Below are positions 52,424-61,685 of a DNA stretch of 64,000 nt, piece after piece; position 1 is the stretch's first letter, and every line of letters starts with the position of its first letter. The stretch covers positions 496,001-560,000 of the forward strand of contig WNKP01000001.1 of the NCBI GenBank assembly GCA_009797885.1. The letters are read 5' to 3'. Below the pieces are notes generated by a model. That model saw only the letters and a list, made by a program, of their open reading frames with translations. It did no database searches and was not told where the DNA came from. The DNA comes from Flavobacteriaceae bacterium GF1 (GTDB lineage: Bacteria > Bacteroidota > Bacteroidia > Flavobacteriales > Flavobacteriaceae). Both the position numbers and the translations under genes were made by a program.

Positions 52424-52873
52424 ATGGAAAATATCCGCATTACCAAGGAATTTACCTTTGAGACCGGTCATGCCCTTTACGGCTATGACGGTAAATGCAA
52501 AAACATTCACGGCCACAGTTATAAACTGGCCGTAACGGTTATTGGCAGCCCAATTTCCGATAACAACCATGTAAAACTGGGCATGGTCATTGATTTTGGA
52601 GACCTTAAAAAGATTGTTGAAGAAGAAATAATCGATCCTTTTGACCATGCAACCGTCTTCAATAAAAATACCCCACACCTTAAATTGGCCAAAGAACTGG
52701 AAGGCCATGGACATAAAGTGATTTTGGCCAACTATCAGCCAACCAGTGAAAACATGGTGTTGGACTTTGCGGAAAAAATAAAGGCTCGTCTTCCAAAAAA
52801 CATAGGGCTACATTCGCTCAAACTGCGGGAAACGGAAACTGCGTATGCAGAGTGGTTTGCATCCGACAATTGA
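52424..52873 (+). CDS. 6-carboxytetrahydropterin synthase (QueD/PTPS family)
   Basis: A 149-residue tunnel-fold enzyme. Zinc ligands are His in FETGHALYGYDG and the HGH of GKCKNIHGHSYKL; the catalytic Cys is in GKC. FGDLKKIVEEEIIDPFDHA and a late Glu (LRETETAYAEW) complete the site. It makes 6-carboxytetrahydropterin for queuosine, or 6-pyruvoyltetrahydropterin; QueD is the more likely role in this phylum. The remaining queuosine genes are not in the window. It starts 11 bases after the small-gene remnant. Confidence 0.9.
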   Translation: MENIRITKEFTFETGHALYGYDGKCKNIHGHSYKLAVTVIGSPISDNNHVKLGMVIDFGDLKKIVEEEIIDPFDHATVFNKNTPHLKLAKELEGHGHKVILANYQPTSENMVLDFAEKIKARLPKNIGLHSLKLRETETAYAEWFASDN

Positions 52874-52893
52874 TAAACCGTTTTCGCTTTACG

Positions 52894-52901
52894 TATCTTT
52901 G
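52894..52901 (+). promoter_or_regulatory. Promoter -7 element for lpxH
   Basis: TATCTTTG, a full TAnnTTTG match, 9 bases before the ATG at 52910. This implies a very short leader; a -33 box is not clearly placed. Confidence 0.4.
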
Positions 52902-52909
52902 ACCACAAC

Positions 52910-53683
52910 ATGAAAGATTTCTCGCTCCAAAAGGGGAAAAAAGTATATTTCGCCAGTGACAACCATCTTGGGGCTCCCACATTTAAGGACAGTCTGCCGC
53001 GTGAAAAAAAGTTTGTGGCCTGGTTGGATTCCATTAAAGCTGATGCGGGTGCCGTTTTTTTAATGGGCGATCTGTTCGATTTTTGGTTTGAGTACAAAAC
53101 CGTAGTGCCCAAGGGATTTACCAGAACCTTGGGAAAACTGGCCGAACTTACCGATGCTGGGATTCCCATCACGTATTTTGTGGGCAATCACGATTTATGG
53201 ATGAATGGGTATTTTGAAGAGGAACTCAATATTCCCGTACACCATAAACCACAACAATACCGAATTAATGGGAAAACTTTTTTCATTGGTCATGGAGACG
53301 GACTTGGCCCTGGGGATAAAGGGTTCAAACGAATGAAAAAGGTCTTTACCAATCCTTTTTGTCAATGGCTGTTCCGATGGTTACATCCTGATTTGGGGGT
53401 ACGTTTGGCACAACACCTTTCCATAAACAATAAAATCATCTCCGGTGATGGAGATGCCGAATTTTTGGGGGAGGATAAGGAATGGCTGGTGCAATACTGC
53501 AAACGAAAACTGGAACAACGGCATTACGATCATTTTATTTTTGGGCATCGCCATCTGCCCATGGACATTGACTTGAATGGAAAATCGACCTATACCAACC
53601 TTGGGGATTGGATCAGCTATTTCACCTATGCTGTTTTTGATGGCGAAAAGCTATCATTGCACGAATTCAATAAAAAACCCTGA
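52910..53683 (+). CDS. lpxH: UDP-2,3-diacylglucosamine diphosphatase
   Basis: A 257-residue metallophosphoesterase of the LpxH type, making lipid X in lipid A synthesis at the inner membrane. Metal-binding motifs are visible in order: FASDNHLGAP, LMGDLFDFWFEY, FVGNHDLWM, FIGHGDGLGPGD and FIFGHRHLP. Length and motif spacing fit LpxH of Bacteroidota. The stop codon lies within the stem of the convergent ppdK terminator. Confidence 0.93.
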   Translation: MKDFSLQKGKKVYFASDNHLGAPTFKDSLPREKKFVAWLDSIKADAGAVFLMGDLFDFWFEYKTVVPKGFTRTLGKLAELTDAGIPITYFVGNHDLWMNGYFEEELNIPVHHKPQQYRINGKTFFIGHGDGLGPGDKGFKRMKKVFTNPFCQWLFRWLHPDLGVRLAQHLSINNKIISGDGDAEFLGEDKEWLVQYCKRKLEQRHYDHFIFGHRHLPMDIDLNGKSTYTNLGDWISYFTYAVFDGEKLSLHEFNKKP

Positions 53684-53702
53684 CCCTACATGAGGGCCAG
53701 GG
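53672..53702 (-). terminator. Intrinsic terminator of ppdK
   Basis: CCCTG.CCCT pairs with AGGG.CAGGG across one mismatch and a short loop; on the minus strand it is followed by six U. It overlaps the end of lpxH. Confidence 0.75.
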
Positions 53703-53728
53703 CATAGTTCAAAATATGGATGCAGCGC

Positions 53729-56449
53729 TTATTTTAAAGCAGCTTGTGCCGCTGCCACTCTAGCAATGGGCACCCTAAAAGGTGAACAGCTCACATAGTC
53801 CATTCCTGTACTATGGCAGAATTCCACGGAAGATGGTTCACCACCATGCTCACCACAGATACCTACCTTTAAATCAGGTTTAATGCTTCTACCCCTTTTA
53901 GTACCTATATCGACCAATTGGCCTACACCGTCTTGGTCCAAAACTTCAAATGGGTCATTTTTCAAAATTCCCTCCTCAAGATAGACCGTAAGGAATTTTC
54001 CAGCATCATCCCTTGAATACCCAAAGGTCATTTGGGTCAAATCATTGGTTCCAAAGGAGAAGAAATCGGCTTTTTCGGCAATGGTATCAGCCATAAGTGC
54101 GGCCCTAGGAACTTCAATCATGGTTCCAATGGTGAAATCTACAGTGTCTCCATATTCGGAAAAGATAACCTCAGCGGTATCTCGAATAACCTTGTCTTGA
54201 CATTCAAATTCTTCAAAACTGCCCACTAAAGGAATCATAATTTCTGGTTTTGATTCTATCCCTTTTGCCTTAAGGTTCAAGGCCGCTTCCATAATGGCTC
54301 GGGTCTGCATCTCGGTAATTTCCGGATAGGTAATACCCAAACGGCAACCTCTATGGCCCAACATAGGGTTAAACTCATGCAATTCAGCCACTTTATTCTT
54401 TACAGCAGAAAGTGAAATGTGCAAATCCTCGGCCAATTCCTTTTGTGTGGCCAGTTGATGGGGCACAAACTCATGCAATGGTGGATCCAATAACCGAACC
54501 GTCACTGGACAACCTTCCATGGCTTCAAAAATACCTTCAAAGTCCTTGCGCTGCATAGGCAATAGTTCTTCCAAGGCCGCCTTTCTTCCTTTGGTCGTAT
54601 CGGCCAAAATCATTTCACGCATGGCCTTGATACGATCCACTTCAAAGAACATATGCTCAGTTCGGGCAAGTCCAATACCCTGAGCCCCAAAATTGCGAGC
54701 TATTTTGGCATCTTTGGGATTATCAGCATTGGTACGTACTTTAAGATTACCAAATTTATTGGACAACTCCATTAACTCACCAAACTCTCCACTCAACTCA
54801 GGTTCCATTGTGGCTACCTTGCCTTCAATGATATTACCCGTGGAACCATTGAGTGAAATCCAATCGCCTTCATTGTAGACTTGATCGCCTACGGTCATGC
54901 TTCGTTTCTTGTAGTTGATCTTTAAGGCTCCTGCACCGGAAACACAGCATTTACCCATGCCTCGTGCCACTACTGCAGCGTGGGAAGTCATACCCCCTCT
55001 TGCTGTAAGTATCCCTTTGGCCAAATTCATGCCTTCCAAATCTTCAGGGGAAGTTTCGGTACGAACCAAAATGGTATTCTTGAATTTATCGGCTTCATCA
55101 GCAAAGAACACAATCTGTCCTGTAGCAGCACCCGGTGAAGCTGGTAGACCTTGGGCCACTACGGGTGCCCTTTTTAGGGCGTTGGTATCAAATATGGGGT
55201 GCAATAATTCATCCAGCTTATTAGCTTCAATCATCAATAGGGCTTCTTTTTCGGAAACCTGTCCTTCTTTCAACAGATCCATTGCAATTTTAACCATGGC
55301 CGCTCCTGTACGCTTTCCATTACGGGTCTGTAGAATCCAGAGTTTTCCGTTCTGAATGGTGAACTCCATATCCTGCATATCGTGATAATGCTTTTCAAGG
55401 CGTTCTTGATATTCGTACAGCTCTGTATAAATCTTTGGCATCAACTCTTCCAGTGATGGAAAATCCTTCATTCTTTCCACTTCATCAATTTGCGCCAATT
55501 CTGCCCATCTTTGTGAACCCATTTTGGTGATTTGCTGCGGGGTTCTCACACCGGCCACAACATCCTCACCCTGCGCATTGATCAAATATTCCCCATTAAA
55601 TTCATTCACCCCCGTGGCGGCATCCCTGGTGAAACAAACACCCGTACCGGAATTATCGCCCATATTGCCAAAGACCATGGCCTGGACATTAACGGCAGTT
55701 CCCCAATCAGCCGGATACCCATTAATCTTTCGGTAATACATGGCTCGATCACCATTCCAACTGTCAAATACGGCCATCACCGATCCCCAAAGCTGCTCCC
55801 ATGGATCTGTTGGAAAATCACGTCCTGTACTCTTCTTTATGGCATCCTTAAAATCATAGACCAAATCCTGTAGGTCCTGTACGGTAAATTGGGTGTCCAA
55901 TTTAATACGCCTCTTCCCTTTTAGGTTATCAATAATCTCCTCAAAAGGATTTTCGTCCTCCTTGGTCTCAGCTTTCATCCCCAAGACCACGCCACCGTAC
56001 ATCTGTACAAAACGTCTGTAGGAATCCCAAGCAAAACGTTCGTTATTGGTACGTTTGACCAAGCCTAAAACAGATTCATCATTAAGTCCCAGATTCAATA
56101 CTGTATCCATCATCCCCGGCATGGACACCCTAGCTCCAGATCGTACGGAAAGTAATAAAGGGTTTTCATTGTCTCCAAAAGAAGTTTCCATCTCCTTTTC
56201 AATGGAGGCCACCGCTTTTTCCACCTCTTCCTTAAGCAATGCGATCACTTCTTCACGACCTACCTCATTATATTTCGTGCACACTTCTGTGGTGATGGTA
56301 AAGCCAGGTGGTACCGGAATGCCCAAATTGCTCATTTCGGCCAGATTTGCTCCTTTCCCCCCTAATAAATTCCTCATACTTCGGTCACCGTCGGTCTCTT
56401 GGGTGCCAAAATGGTATACTTGTTTTTTGGTCTTCGAAATTGTTTCCAT
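53729..56449 (-). CDS. ppdK: Pyruvate, phosphate dikinase
   Basis: A 906-residue enzyme interconverting pyruvate, ATP and Pi with PEP, AMP and PPi. It has an N-terminal ATP-grasp domain (GGKGANLAEMSNLGIPVPPGFT), a central phospho-His domain (GGMTSHAAVVARGMGKCCVSG) and a C-terminal PEP/pyruvate barrel with the catalytic Cys in EFCHSTGMDYVSCSPFR. I start at ATG 56449; a TTG seven codons upstream is in frame. With pyk it allows flow in both directions at the PEP-pyruvate node. Confidence 0.96.
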   Translation of the reverse strand: METISKTKKQVYHFGTQETDGDRSMRNLLGGKGANLAEMSNLGIPVPPGFTITTEVCTKYNEVGREEVIALLKEEVEKAVASIEKEMETSFGDNENPLLLSVRSGARVSMPGMMDTVLNLGLNDESVLGLVKRTNNERFAWDSYRRFVQMYGGVVLGMKAETKEDENPFEEIIDNLKGKRRIKLDTQFTVQDLQDLVYDFKDAIKKSTGRDFPTDPWEQLWGSVMAVFDSWNGDRAMYYRKINGYPADWGTAVNVQAMVFGNMGDNSGTGVCFTRDAATGVNEFNGEYLINAQGEDVVAGVRTPQQITKMGSQRWAELAQIDEVERMKDFPSLEELMPKIYTELYEYQERLEKHYHDMQDMEFTIQNGKLWILQTRNGKRTGAAMVKIAMDLLKEGQVSEKEALLMIEANKLDELLHPIFDTNALKRAPVVAQGLPASPGAATGQIVFFADEADKFKNTILVRTETSPEDLEGMNLAKGILTARGGMTSHAAVVARGMGKCCVSGAGALKINYKKRSMTVGDQVYNEGDWISLNGSTGNIIEGKVATMEPELSGEFGELMELSNKFGNLKVRTNADNPKDAKIARNFGAQGIGLARTEHMFFEVDRIKAMREMILADTTKGRKAALEELLPMQRKDFEGIFEAMEGCPVTVRLLDPPLHEFVPHQLATQKELAEDLHISLSAVKNKVAELHEFNPMLGHRGCRLGITYPEITEMQTRAIMEAALNLKAKGIESKPEIMIPLVGSFEEFECQDKVIRDTAEVIFSEYGDTVDFTIGTMIEVPRAALMADTIAEKADFFSFGTNDLTQMTFGYSRDDAGKFLTVYLEEGILKNDPFEVLDQDGVGQLVDIGTKRGRSIKPDLKVGICGEHGGEPSSVEFCHSTGMDYVSCSPFRVPIARVAAAQAALK

Positions 56450-56672
56450 GGATACAGTTTTTGTATTCAAATTTTTTTACGGTTCGAAATTAGAAACCAG
56501 TCCTAAGGATTTTTATGACAAAAGTCAGGAAAGGGAAAAGCCACTCATTTTCACCCCCAAAAATTCCTTTTTTTTGGAAATCGGCTTTAAACTCTATGGA
56601 ATTGATTATGAACAAGAAGAAGCAATCCGATAACCAAAAAATCACTTCAAGGCCGCTTTATGCCTTGGGAAA

Positions 56673-57941
56673 TCATACTTTTTTGTGCTCTCGAATGTCC
56701 TCGGACAGATCCAATCGTCTAAAAGACGGGGAAACCAGTGCGGTAAGGCCTACGGTAAACAAGGTCATACAACCCCCAAAAACTACTGCGGTTACCGTGC
56801 CCATCAATTTTGCGGTAAGTCCACTTTCAAAAGCGCCCAACTCGTTGGAAGATCCCACAAAAATGGAATTGACCGATGCTACCCGACCCCGCATATTGTC
56901 CGGGGTTTTTAATTGCAAGATCGTCTGTCTAATGATCATGGAAACCCCATCTACCGCACCGCTGACAAAAAGGGCAATTACAGAAAGCCAGAAAAGCTTT
57001 GACAATCCAAAAACAAGGATACAGACCCCAAATCCAAATACGGCCCAAAGCAATTTTTTTCCTGCATTTCTATGTAAAGGAAAACGCGTGGAAAGCACCA
57101 TGGTAATGGACGCTCCAACGGCCGGTGCCGCCCTTAAAATACCAAACCCTTCGGAACCTACTTTTAAAATATCCTGTGCATAAATGGGCAAAAGGGCTAC
57201 CGCGCCTCCAAAAAGAACCGCAATCATATCCAAAGTCAGTGCCCCAAAGACCGCTTTGGTATGGAAAACAAATTTGAGGCCATCTTTTAAGCTTTGAAAT
57301 ATGGGTTCTCCCAATTTTGGGTTTAGAATGGGCTTTTTGGATATCTGAAAAAGAAAAAGCAAGGCCAGGACCGAAGAACCAAAAATGACGCAGAGGGACC
57401 AGTGTACCCCGATCCAACTGATGGAAAACCCGGCAAAAGCAGGGCCTAAAACCGAGGCCACCTGCCAGGTGGAACTGCTCCATGTGGCCGCGTTGGGATA
57501 AATGGGTTTGGGAACAATAAGGGCAATCAATGAAAAAATGGTGGGGCCTATAAACGCCCGCACCAAACCGCCCAAAAAGACCAATGCATAAATAAGGTAT
57601 AAAATGGATCGGGAGGAATAGCTAGCTTCCACGGATGGTAAGGTCACCAAAAAAAGTCCCAAACTAATGACCGAAAATCCTAAAATACATTTGACCAAAA
57701 GGTTCCGCTTTTCGTTCTGGTCCACAAAATGCCCTGCAAACAGTGCAATGCCCACCGCTGGGATAATTTCCATTAACCCTATGATCCCCAATGAAAGTGG
57801 ATCTTTGGTCAATGAATATACCTGCCATTCAATAACGATAAACTGCATGCTCCAGGCAAAGACCATTGCAAAGCGGACCAATAAAAAAACATTGAATTCT
57901 TTATACCGCAATGCGGCGTAGGGGTCCAAGGGTTCTGTCAT
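56673..57941 (-). CDS. MFS transporter
   Basis: A 422-residue major facilitator protein with twelve hydrophobic segments. YKEFNVFLLVRFAMVFAWSMQFIVIEWQVYSLTKDPLSLGIIGL at the start and the loop FAGHFVDQNEKRNLL (a motif-A-like D/G.R pattern) resemble the EntS/MFS_3 group of exporters. The substrate is unknown. It lies three bases upstream of the VOC gene's stop on the same strand and is probably the last gene of the recJ-VOC-MFS unit. Confidence 0.87.
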   Translation of the reverse strand: MTEPLDPYAALRYKEFNVFLLVRFAMVFAWSMQFIVIEWQVYSLTKDPLSLGIIGLMEIIPAVGIALFAGHFVDQNEKRNLLVKCILGFSVISLGLFLVTLPSVEASYSSRSILYLIYALVFLGGLVRAFIGPTIFSLIALIVPKPIYPNAATWSSSTWQVASVLGPAFAGFSISWIGVHWSLCVIFGSSVLALLFLFQISKKPILNPKLGEPIFQSLKDGLKFVFHTKAVFGALTLDMIAVLFGGAVALLPIYAQDILKVGSEGFGILRAAPAVGASITMVLSTRFPLHRNAGKKLLWAVFGFGVCILVFGLSKLFWLSVIALFVSGAVDGVSMIIRQTILQLKTPDNMRGRVASVNSIFVGSSNELGAFESGLTAKLMGTVTAVVFGGCMTLFTVGLTALVSPSFRRLDLSEDIREHKKV

Positions 57942-57944
57942 ATA

Positions 57945-58331
57945 CTATTCCGTAATTTCGATACGATTTCCTTCGGGGTCCAACACCACACTTTCATAAT
58001 ATCCATCCCCGGTTGTCCGTGGTTCCCCCACTATGGTATGGCCATCCTTTCTAAGTTTTTCGGTCAGATCGTCCACTCTTGTTTTGGTACCCACACTTAT
58101 GGCGAAATGGGTCAGCCCCAGCGCCTCTTTCCCAGCGTCCAAAATCCGGGCAATATCGGGACGATGCATCAATTCCAGTCGGGCGCCACCTTCAAAACTT
58201 AAAAAATAAGAAGTAAGCTTTTTTTGGGGGTTAGTATACTTTTCTCCTGGGCTGGCTTGGAAGTAGGTAGTATAAAACGCTTTGGAGGCTTCAAGATCGG
58301 ATACCCAGATGGCCAAATGTTCTATCTTCAT
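57945..58331 (-). CDS. VOC/glyoxalase family protein
   Basis: A 128-residue vicinal-oxygen-chelate protein with the MKIEHLAIWVSDLEASKAFY start and the metal-site residues in the beta-alpha-beta repeats (HLAIWV, LELMHRP, HFAISVG, GNRIEITE). It may be a lactoylglutathione-lyase-like or binding protein. I use ATG 58331: the TGA stop of recJ overlaps it (ATGA), so translation is coupled. A longer in-frame start would overlap recJ by 45 bases. Confidence 0.88.
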   Translation of the reverse strand: MKIEHLAIWVSDLEASKAFYTTYFQASPGEKYTNPQKKLTSYFLSFEGGARLELMHRPDIARILDAGKEALGLTHFAISVGTKTRVDDLTEKLRKDGHTIVGEPRTTGDGYYESVVLDPEGNRIEITE

Positions 58332-60016
58332 CGAAGGTCTTTTAGTTTTAGCTGAATAGTTACGGCACCATTCCACTCATTTTCTTCGATGGAAAACACC
58401 ACATCCACGTGTTGATGGTTTTTTACGGTGCCCAACTTTTCCCCTAAATTGAACCCAATGGCCCCTATTGGGGACGACCCCTTTTGGGTCAATGCCAACT
58501 TTAAATGCTTTTCTCCTTCCCCGACCCCTTTTCCATAGCCGGTATCCGCAACACCTTCGGCCATAAAAACAGGACGCCTATTTCCAGGCCCAAAAGGGGC
58601 AAATTGCTTGATGATCCGCATGAGCTTTGGGGTAATCCGCGCAAGTTGAATCTTGGAATCAATGGTAATTTCCGGAGTCAACAATTTTGGATCAATGGTC
58701 TCCGAAACCACTTTTTCAAATTGATTTTTAAATCGTCCGTACTCTTCTTTTAACAAAGTCAACCCTGCGGCATATTTATGGCCCCCAAACTGTTCTATGT
58801 GTTCCGAACATTCCTGAAGTGCTTCGTAAATATCAAAACCTTTTATGGAGCGCGCCGAGGCCGCCAACCTATCCCCACTTTTGGTAAAAACCAGGGTTGG
58901 ACGATAATAGGTCTCCGTTAATCGCGAGGCAACGATACCAATGACCCCTTTATGCCAACTTTCATTAAAAACCACGGAAGTATAGCGTTCTTCTTCCCGA
59001 TTCTGCACGATCTGATGTAAAGCCTCCTCCGTTATTTCCTGATCAAGTCCCTTTCGGTCCAGATTAAATTTTTCAATCTCAACCGCAAACTTTTGGGCCT
59101 GTTCCAAATCCGTTGCCGTTAGTAGGTTAACCGCGTGCTGTCCGTGTTCCATTCGCCCAGCAGCATTGATGCGGGGAGCAATGATAAAAACCACATCCGT
59201 AATGGTCAATTCGCTTTTTTTGAGCTGGTTGATGATGGCCCGAAAACCCGTTCTTGGCCGGGAATTCATTACTTGCAATCCATAATGGGCCAATACCCGG
59301 TTCTCCCCGGTCATGGGAACAATATCGGCTCCAATTGCCGTGGCCACCAAATCCAAATAGGGCAACAAGTCCTGTGCGGTCTCGCCCTTTTTGGAAGCCA
59401 AAGCTTGGATCAACTTAAACCCAACACCGCAGCCGCACAATTCTTCGTAGGGATATTCACAATCCTCCCGTTTTGGATCCAACACGGCAGCGGCATCCGG
59501 CAGTTCCGGGCCTGGTCGGTGATGGTCACAAATGATGAAATCAATTCCCTTTTTCTTGGCATAGGCTACTTTATCAATTGCTTTAATTCCACAATCCAGG
59601 GCTATAATCAAGCTAAATCCATTATCCTCTGCAAAATCAATTCCTTGATACGAAATCCCATACCCTTCTGAATACCTATCCGGAATATAGGTGGCCACAT
59701 TTGGATAGGTTTCTTGCAAATAAGTGGAAACCAATGCTACGGAGGTAGTACCATCCACATCATAATCGCCAAAAACCAATATGTTTTCTTCCAAGTCTAT
59801 GGCCTTTTCTATCCGTGCAACCGCCTTTTCCATATCCCGCATCAAAAAGGGATTATGCAAATCGGTCAGTTGCGGCCTAAAAAATTTCTTGGCTTCACTG
59901 TAATTGGTTATTCCACGCTGCAGCAACAAATGGGCAATTAGGGGATTGACCTTCAACTCCTTTGAAAGGCGTTTGATGCTTTCCTGCTCACGGATGGGTC
60001 TAATTGTCCAGCGCAT
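58328..60016 (-). CDS. recJ: Single-stranded-DNA-specific exonuclease RecJ
   Basis: A 562-residue DHH/DHHA1 family 5'-3' exonuclease. The catalytic motifs are visible as VFGDYDVDGTTSVAL, IALDCGIKA, FIICDHHRPG (the DHH) and RINAAGRMEHGQHAV. The DHHA1 segment holds EQFGGHKYAAGLTL. It supports recombination and mismatch repair. I use ATG 60016 (MRWTIRPIREQ); an in-frame TTG five codons earlier is less likely. It is the first gene of the minus-strand recJ-VOC-MFS unit. Confidence 0.95.
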   Translation of the reverse strand: MRWTIRPIREQESIKRLSKELKVNPLIAHLLLQRGITNYSEAKKFFRPQLTDLHNPFLMRDMEKAVARIEKAIDLEENILVFGDYDVDGTTSVALVSTYLQETYPNVATYIPDRYSEGYGISYQGIDFAEDNGFSLIIALDCGIKAIDKVAYAKKKGIDFIICDHHRPGPELPDAAAVLDPKREDCEYPYEELCGCGVGFKLIQALASKKGETAQDLLPYLDLVATAIGADIVPMTGENRVLAHYGLQVMNSRPRTGFRAIINQLKKSELTITDVVFIIAPRINAAGRMEHGQHAVNLLTATDLEQAQKFAVEIEKFNLDRKGLDQEITEEALHQIVQNREEERYTSVVFNESWHKGVIGIVASRLTETYYRPTLVFTKSGDRLAASARSIKGFDIYEALQECSEHIEQFGGHKYAAGLTLLKEEYGRFKNQFEKVVSETIDPKLLTPEITIDSKIQLARITPKLMRIIKQFAPFGPGNRRPVFMAEGVADTGYGKGVGEGEKHLKLALTQKGSSPIGAIGFNLGEKLGTVKNHQHVDVVFSIEENEWNGAVTIQLKLKDLR

Positions 60017-60043
60017 AGATTTCAATTTCAAACTTAGGATAAC

Positions 60044-60355
60044 GTCAGTTCGAGTGTTTCGAACCTAGTTCGAAATGTATCGAGAACAAGTTATCAAAAT
60101 TTCTTTTTTGCAAGATTTGGCAATTCATGCGGTGTATTTCCAATCAAAGCTTTCTTCTTTGCCCTGGATCACTTTTTCATTTGCTTTTCCCTTTCGATGG
60201 CTAAATTTATGTCCGTAAACTTAGCATGAAAAACAAGTTCCACCGGTCTTCTTCTAAAGGTATAGCTATAAGAACATTCAAGCACGTAAACAAAGGATTG
60301 CTTCATAATTTACTTCTCGATACGATCCCGAATACTCGGGATTACTCGAAGTGAC
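60044..60355. repeat. Two-layer inverted repeat around GIY-YIG remnant
   Basis: Outer arms: GTCAGTTCGAGTG (60044-60056) and, on the right, CTCGAAGTGAC (60345-60355), complementary in ten of eleven positions. Inner arms: TGTATCGAGAA (60076-60086) and TTCTCGATACG (60313-60323), complementary in ten of eleven. A small hairpin CCCGAATACTCGGG precedes the right outer arm. The gene remnant fills the space between the inner arms. Confidence 0.75.
60094..60306 (-). pseudogene. GIY-YIG nuclease family pseudogene
   Basis: Read on the minus strand from ATG 60306, the frame gives MKQSFVYVLECS, then SYTFRRRPVELVFHAKFTDI and AIEREKQMKK, then an in-frame TGA, then SRAKKKALI and HELPNLAKKKF with the natural stop at 60094-60096. 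These are the successive segments of the small YhbQ-like GIY-YIG family. The segment between ECS and SYT is missing (about 25-30 residues in intact members), which removes the second half of the GIY-YIG motif and the catalytic Arg. The TGA replaces the conserved Trp of a KWSRAKK-type motif. The gene is clearly dead but recent enough that the frame otherwise survives. Confidence 0.88.
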
Positions 60356-60357
60356 GA

Positions 60358-60786
60358 TTACTTCTTATGAAAGGTGGTTTCCACCTTCAATTCGGCAAAC
60401 CGTCTGAACATTTCCATAACCCCACAATACTTTTCAATGGACAGGTCAACGGCACGTTGCAATTTTTTCTCATCCAGGTTGTTCCCATGAAAGTGATATT
60501 CCAGTTTGACCGTATCATAGTACCTTGGGTGTTCGTCCGTAAGGCTGGCAATGGTTTCAATATGAAAATCATCTACTTCAAGCTTCATTTTTTTGATGAG
60601 CGAAGCCACATCCAGACCGGAACAACCCGCCAAACCCGATAACATCAACGCTTTAGGACGAAATCCACTGCTTTCACCGCCATCTTCGGGGCTTGCATCA
60701 ATACGTAAATTGTGCCCAGAAGGGTTATTGCTCTCGAAGGCCATATTTCCAAGCCACTTGGTTGTGATATGATTTGTTTCCGCCAT
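60358..60786 (-). CDS. OsmC family protein
   Basis: A 142-residue OsmC/Ohr-fold protein. Cys in GLAGCSGLDVASLIKK is the single conserved thiol of the OsmC (YhfA-like) branch; the second active-site Cys is in EKYCGVMEMFRR. Such proteins reduce organic hydroperoxides or have related thiol chemistry. It is cytoplasmic and of standard length. The stop codon is two bases past the repeat-bounded element. Confidence 0.9.
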   Translation of the reverse strand: MAETNHITTKWLGNMAFESNNPSGHNLRIDASPEDGGESSGFRPKALMLSGLAGCSGLDVASLIKKMKLEVDDFHIETIASLTDEHPRYYDTVKLEYHFHGNNLDEKKLQRAVDLSIEKYCGVMEMFRRFAELKVETTFHKK

Positions 60787-60904
60787 AATTTGTAGAATTT
60801 GTGATTGATAAAAATACGACTTAATTTAGGAGCGAACCGTTCCCCATCTTACCGCAACCACTACTTCGTTTTGGCAAAAATCCAACACAACTAAACTATA
60901 CGCT

Positions 60905-61507
60905 ATGGCATTAGTAAACCCCCTAGATCCAAATCATGATCCCGAAACACAGCAACTGGCTGAATTTTTTAATGAGACCCTGGGCTTTTGTCCCAACTCG
61001 GTTCTGACCATGCAGCACCGCCCGGCCATTTCCAAGGCATTTATTAATTTGAACAAGGCCGTAATGGCAAATGAAGGCCGTGTAAGCTCGGCCTTAAAAC
61101 GAATGATTGCCTGGGTGAGCAGCAATGCTACAGGTTGCCGGTATTGCCAGGCCCATGCCATTAGGGCCGCGGAACGCTATGGGGCGGTGCAGGAACAACT
61201 GGATAATATTTGGGAGTACCGCACCCATCCTGCCTTTTCCGATGCCGAACGTGCCGCCCTGGATTTTTCCCTTGCAGCCTCCCAGGTGCCCAATACCGTA
61301 ACCGCCGATATTAAAAAACGCCTCCACGAACATTGGACCGATGGGGAAATTGTGGAAATGTTGGGGGTCATCTCCCTCTTTGGCTATTTGAACCGATGGA
61401 ACGATTCCATGGGAACCTCCATTGAGGATGGCGCCGTGGAAAGTGCCAATCAATATTTAGGAAAATACGGTTGGGAAAAAGGGAAGCACGATGGGTCGAG
61501 ATATTAG
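60905..61507 (+). CDS. Carboxymuconolactone decarboxylase family protein (AhpD-like)
   Basis: A 200-residue all-helical protein with the CxxC-His redox motif CRYCQAHAIRAAER at about residues 78-91. EFFNETLGFCPNSVLTMQHRP at the start is typical of the longer peroxidase-related CMD group. It is probably involved in peroxide or thiol redox chemistry. It is divergent from the OsmC gene with 118 bases between starts, so the two may share control. It ends right at a TTAGAT-rich repeat. Confidence 0.87.
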   Translation: MALVNPLDPNHDPETQQLAEFFNETLGFCPNSVLTMQHRPAISKAFINLNKAVMANEGRVSSALKRMIAWVSSNATGCRYCQAHAIRAAERYGAVQEQLDNIWEYRTHPAFSDAERAALDFSLAASQVPNTVTADIKKRLHEHWTDGEIVEMLGVISLFGYLNRWNDSMGTSIEDGAVESANQYLGKYGWEKGKHDGSRY

Positions 61508-61508
61508 A

Positions 61509-61539
61509 TTTTAGATGTTAGAGATGAGATGTTAGACTT
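61509..61539. repeat. Left inverted repeat of membrane protein/XRE cassette
   Basis: TTAGATG-type heptamer-like repeats. The reverse complement reads AAGTCTAAC, seven extra bases, then CTCTAACATCTAAAA, matching the right arm at 62335-62358 with one mismatch. Confidence 0.55.
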
Positions 61540-61635
61540 CTCAGACATTAGACCACAATGTTTTTAGGCCTTATTGGTCATTTAAGCCCTTGTAAGAAGC
61601 CATTGCTTTGTTCCGAATGTAGCATGAAAGATGTA

Positions 61636-61670
61636 TTTGTCTTTTTGTAAAGTTTTATTTACTTTTAGAC
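61636..61670 (+). promoter_or_regulatory. Promoter with interrupted dyad before XRE cassette
   Basis: TTTG (61636-61639), 20 bases, then TACTTTTA (61660-61667) fit a near-consensus promoter. Overlapping it is the dyad GTCT-N4-GTAAA...TTTAC-N4-AGAC (61639-61670), suited to an XRE repressor acting on its own operon. Confidence 0.5.
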
Positions 61671-61685
61671 AAAAATAATAGCAAA

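Larger units (their letters stand above)
60017..60357. other. Gene-free gap with repeat-bounded pseudogene
   Basis: This 341-base gap between recJ and the OsmC gene contains the inverted repeat at 60044-60355 and the GIY-YIG remnant at 60094-60306. I see no other element in it. Confidence 0.7.

Noticed and set aside
54915-55355. Long open frames on the plus strand opposite ppdK
   Set aside because: Their translations have no domain features and mirror the codon pattern of ppdK; they are antisense shadows.
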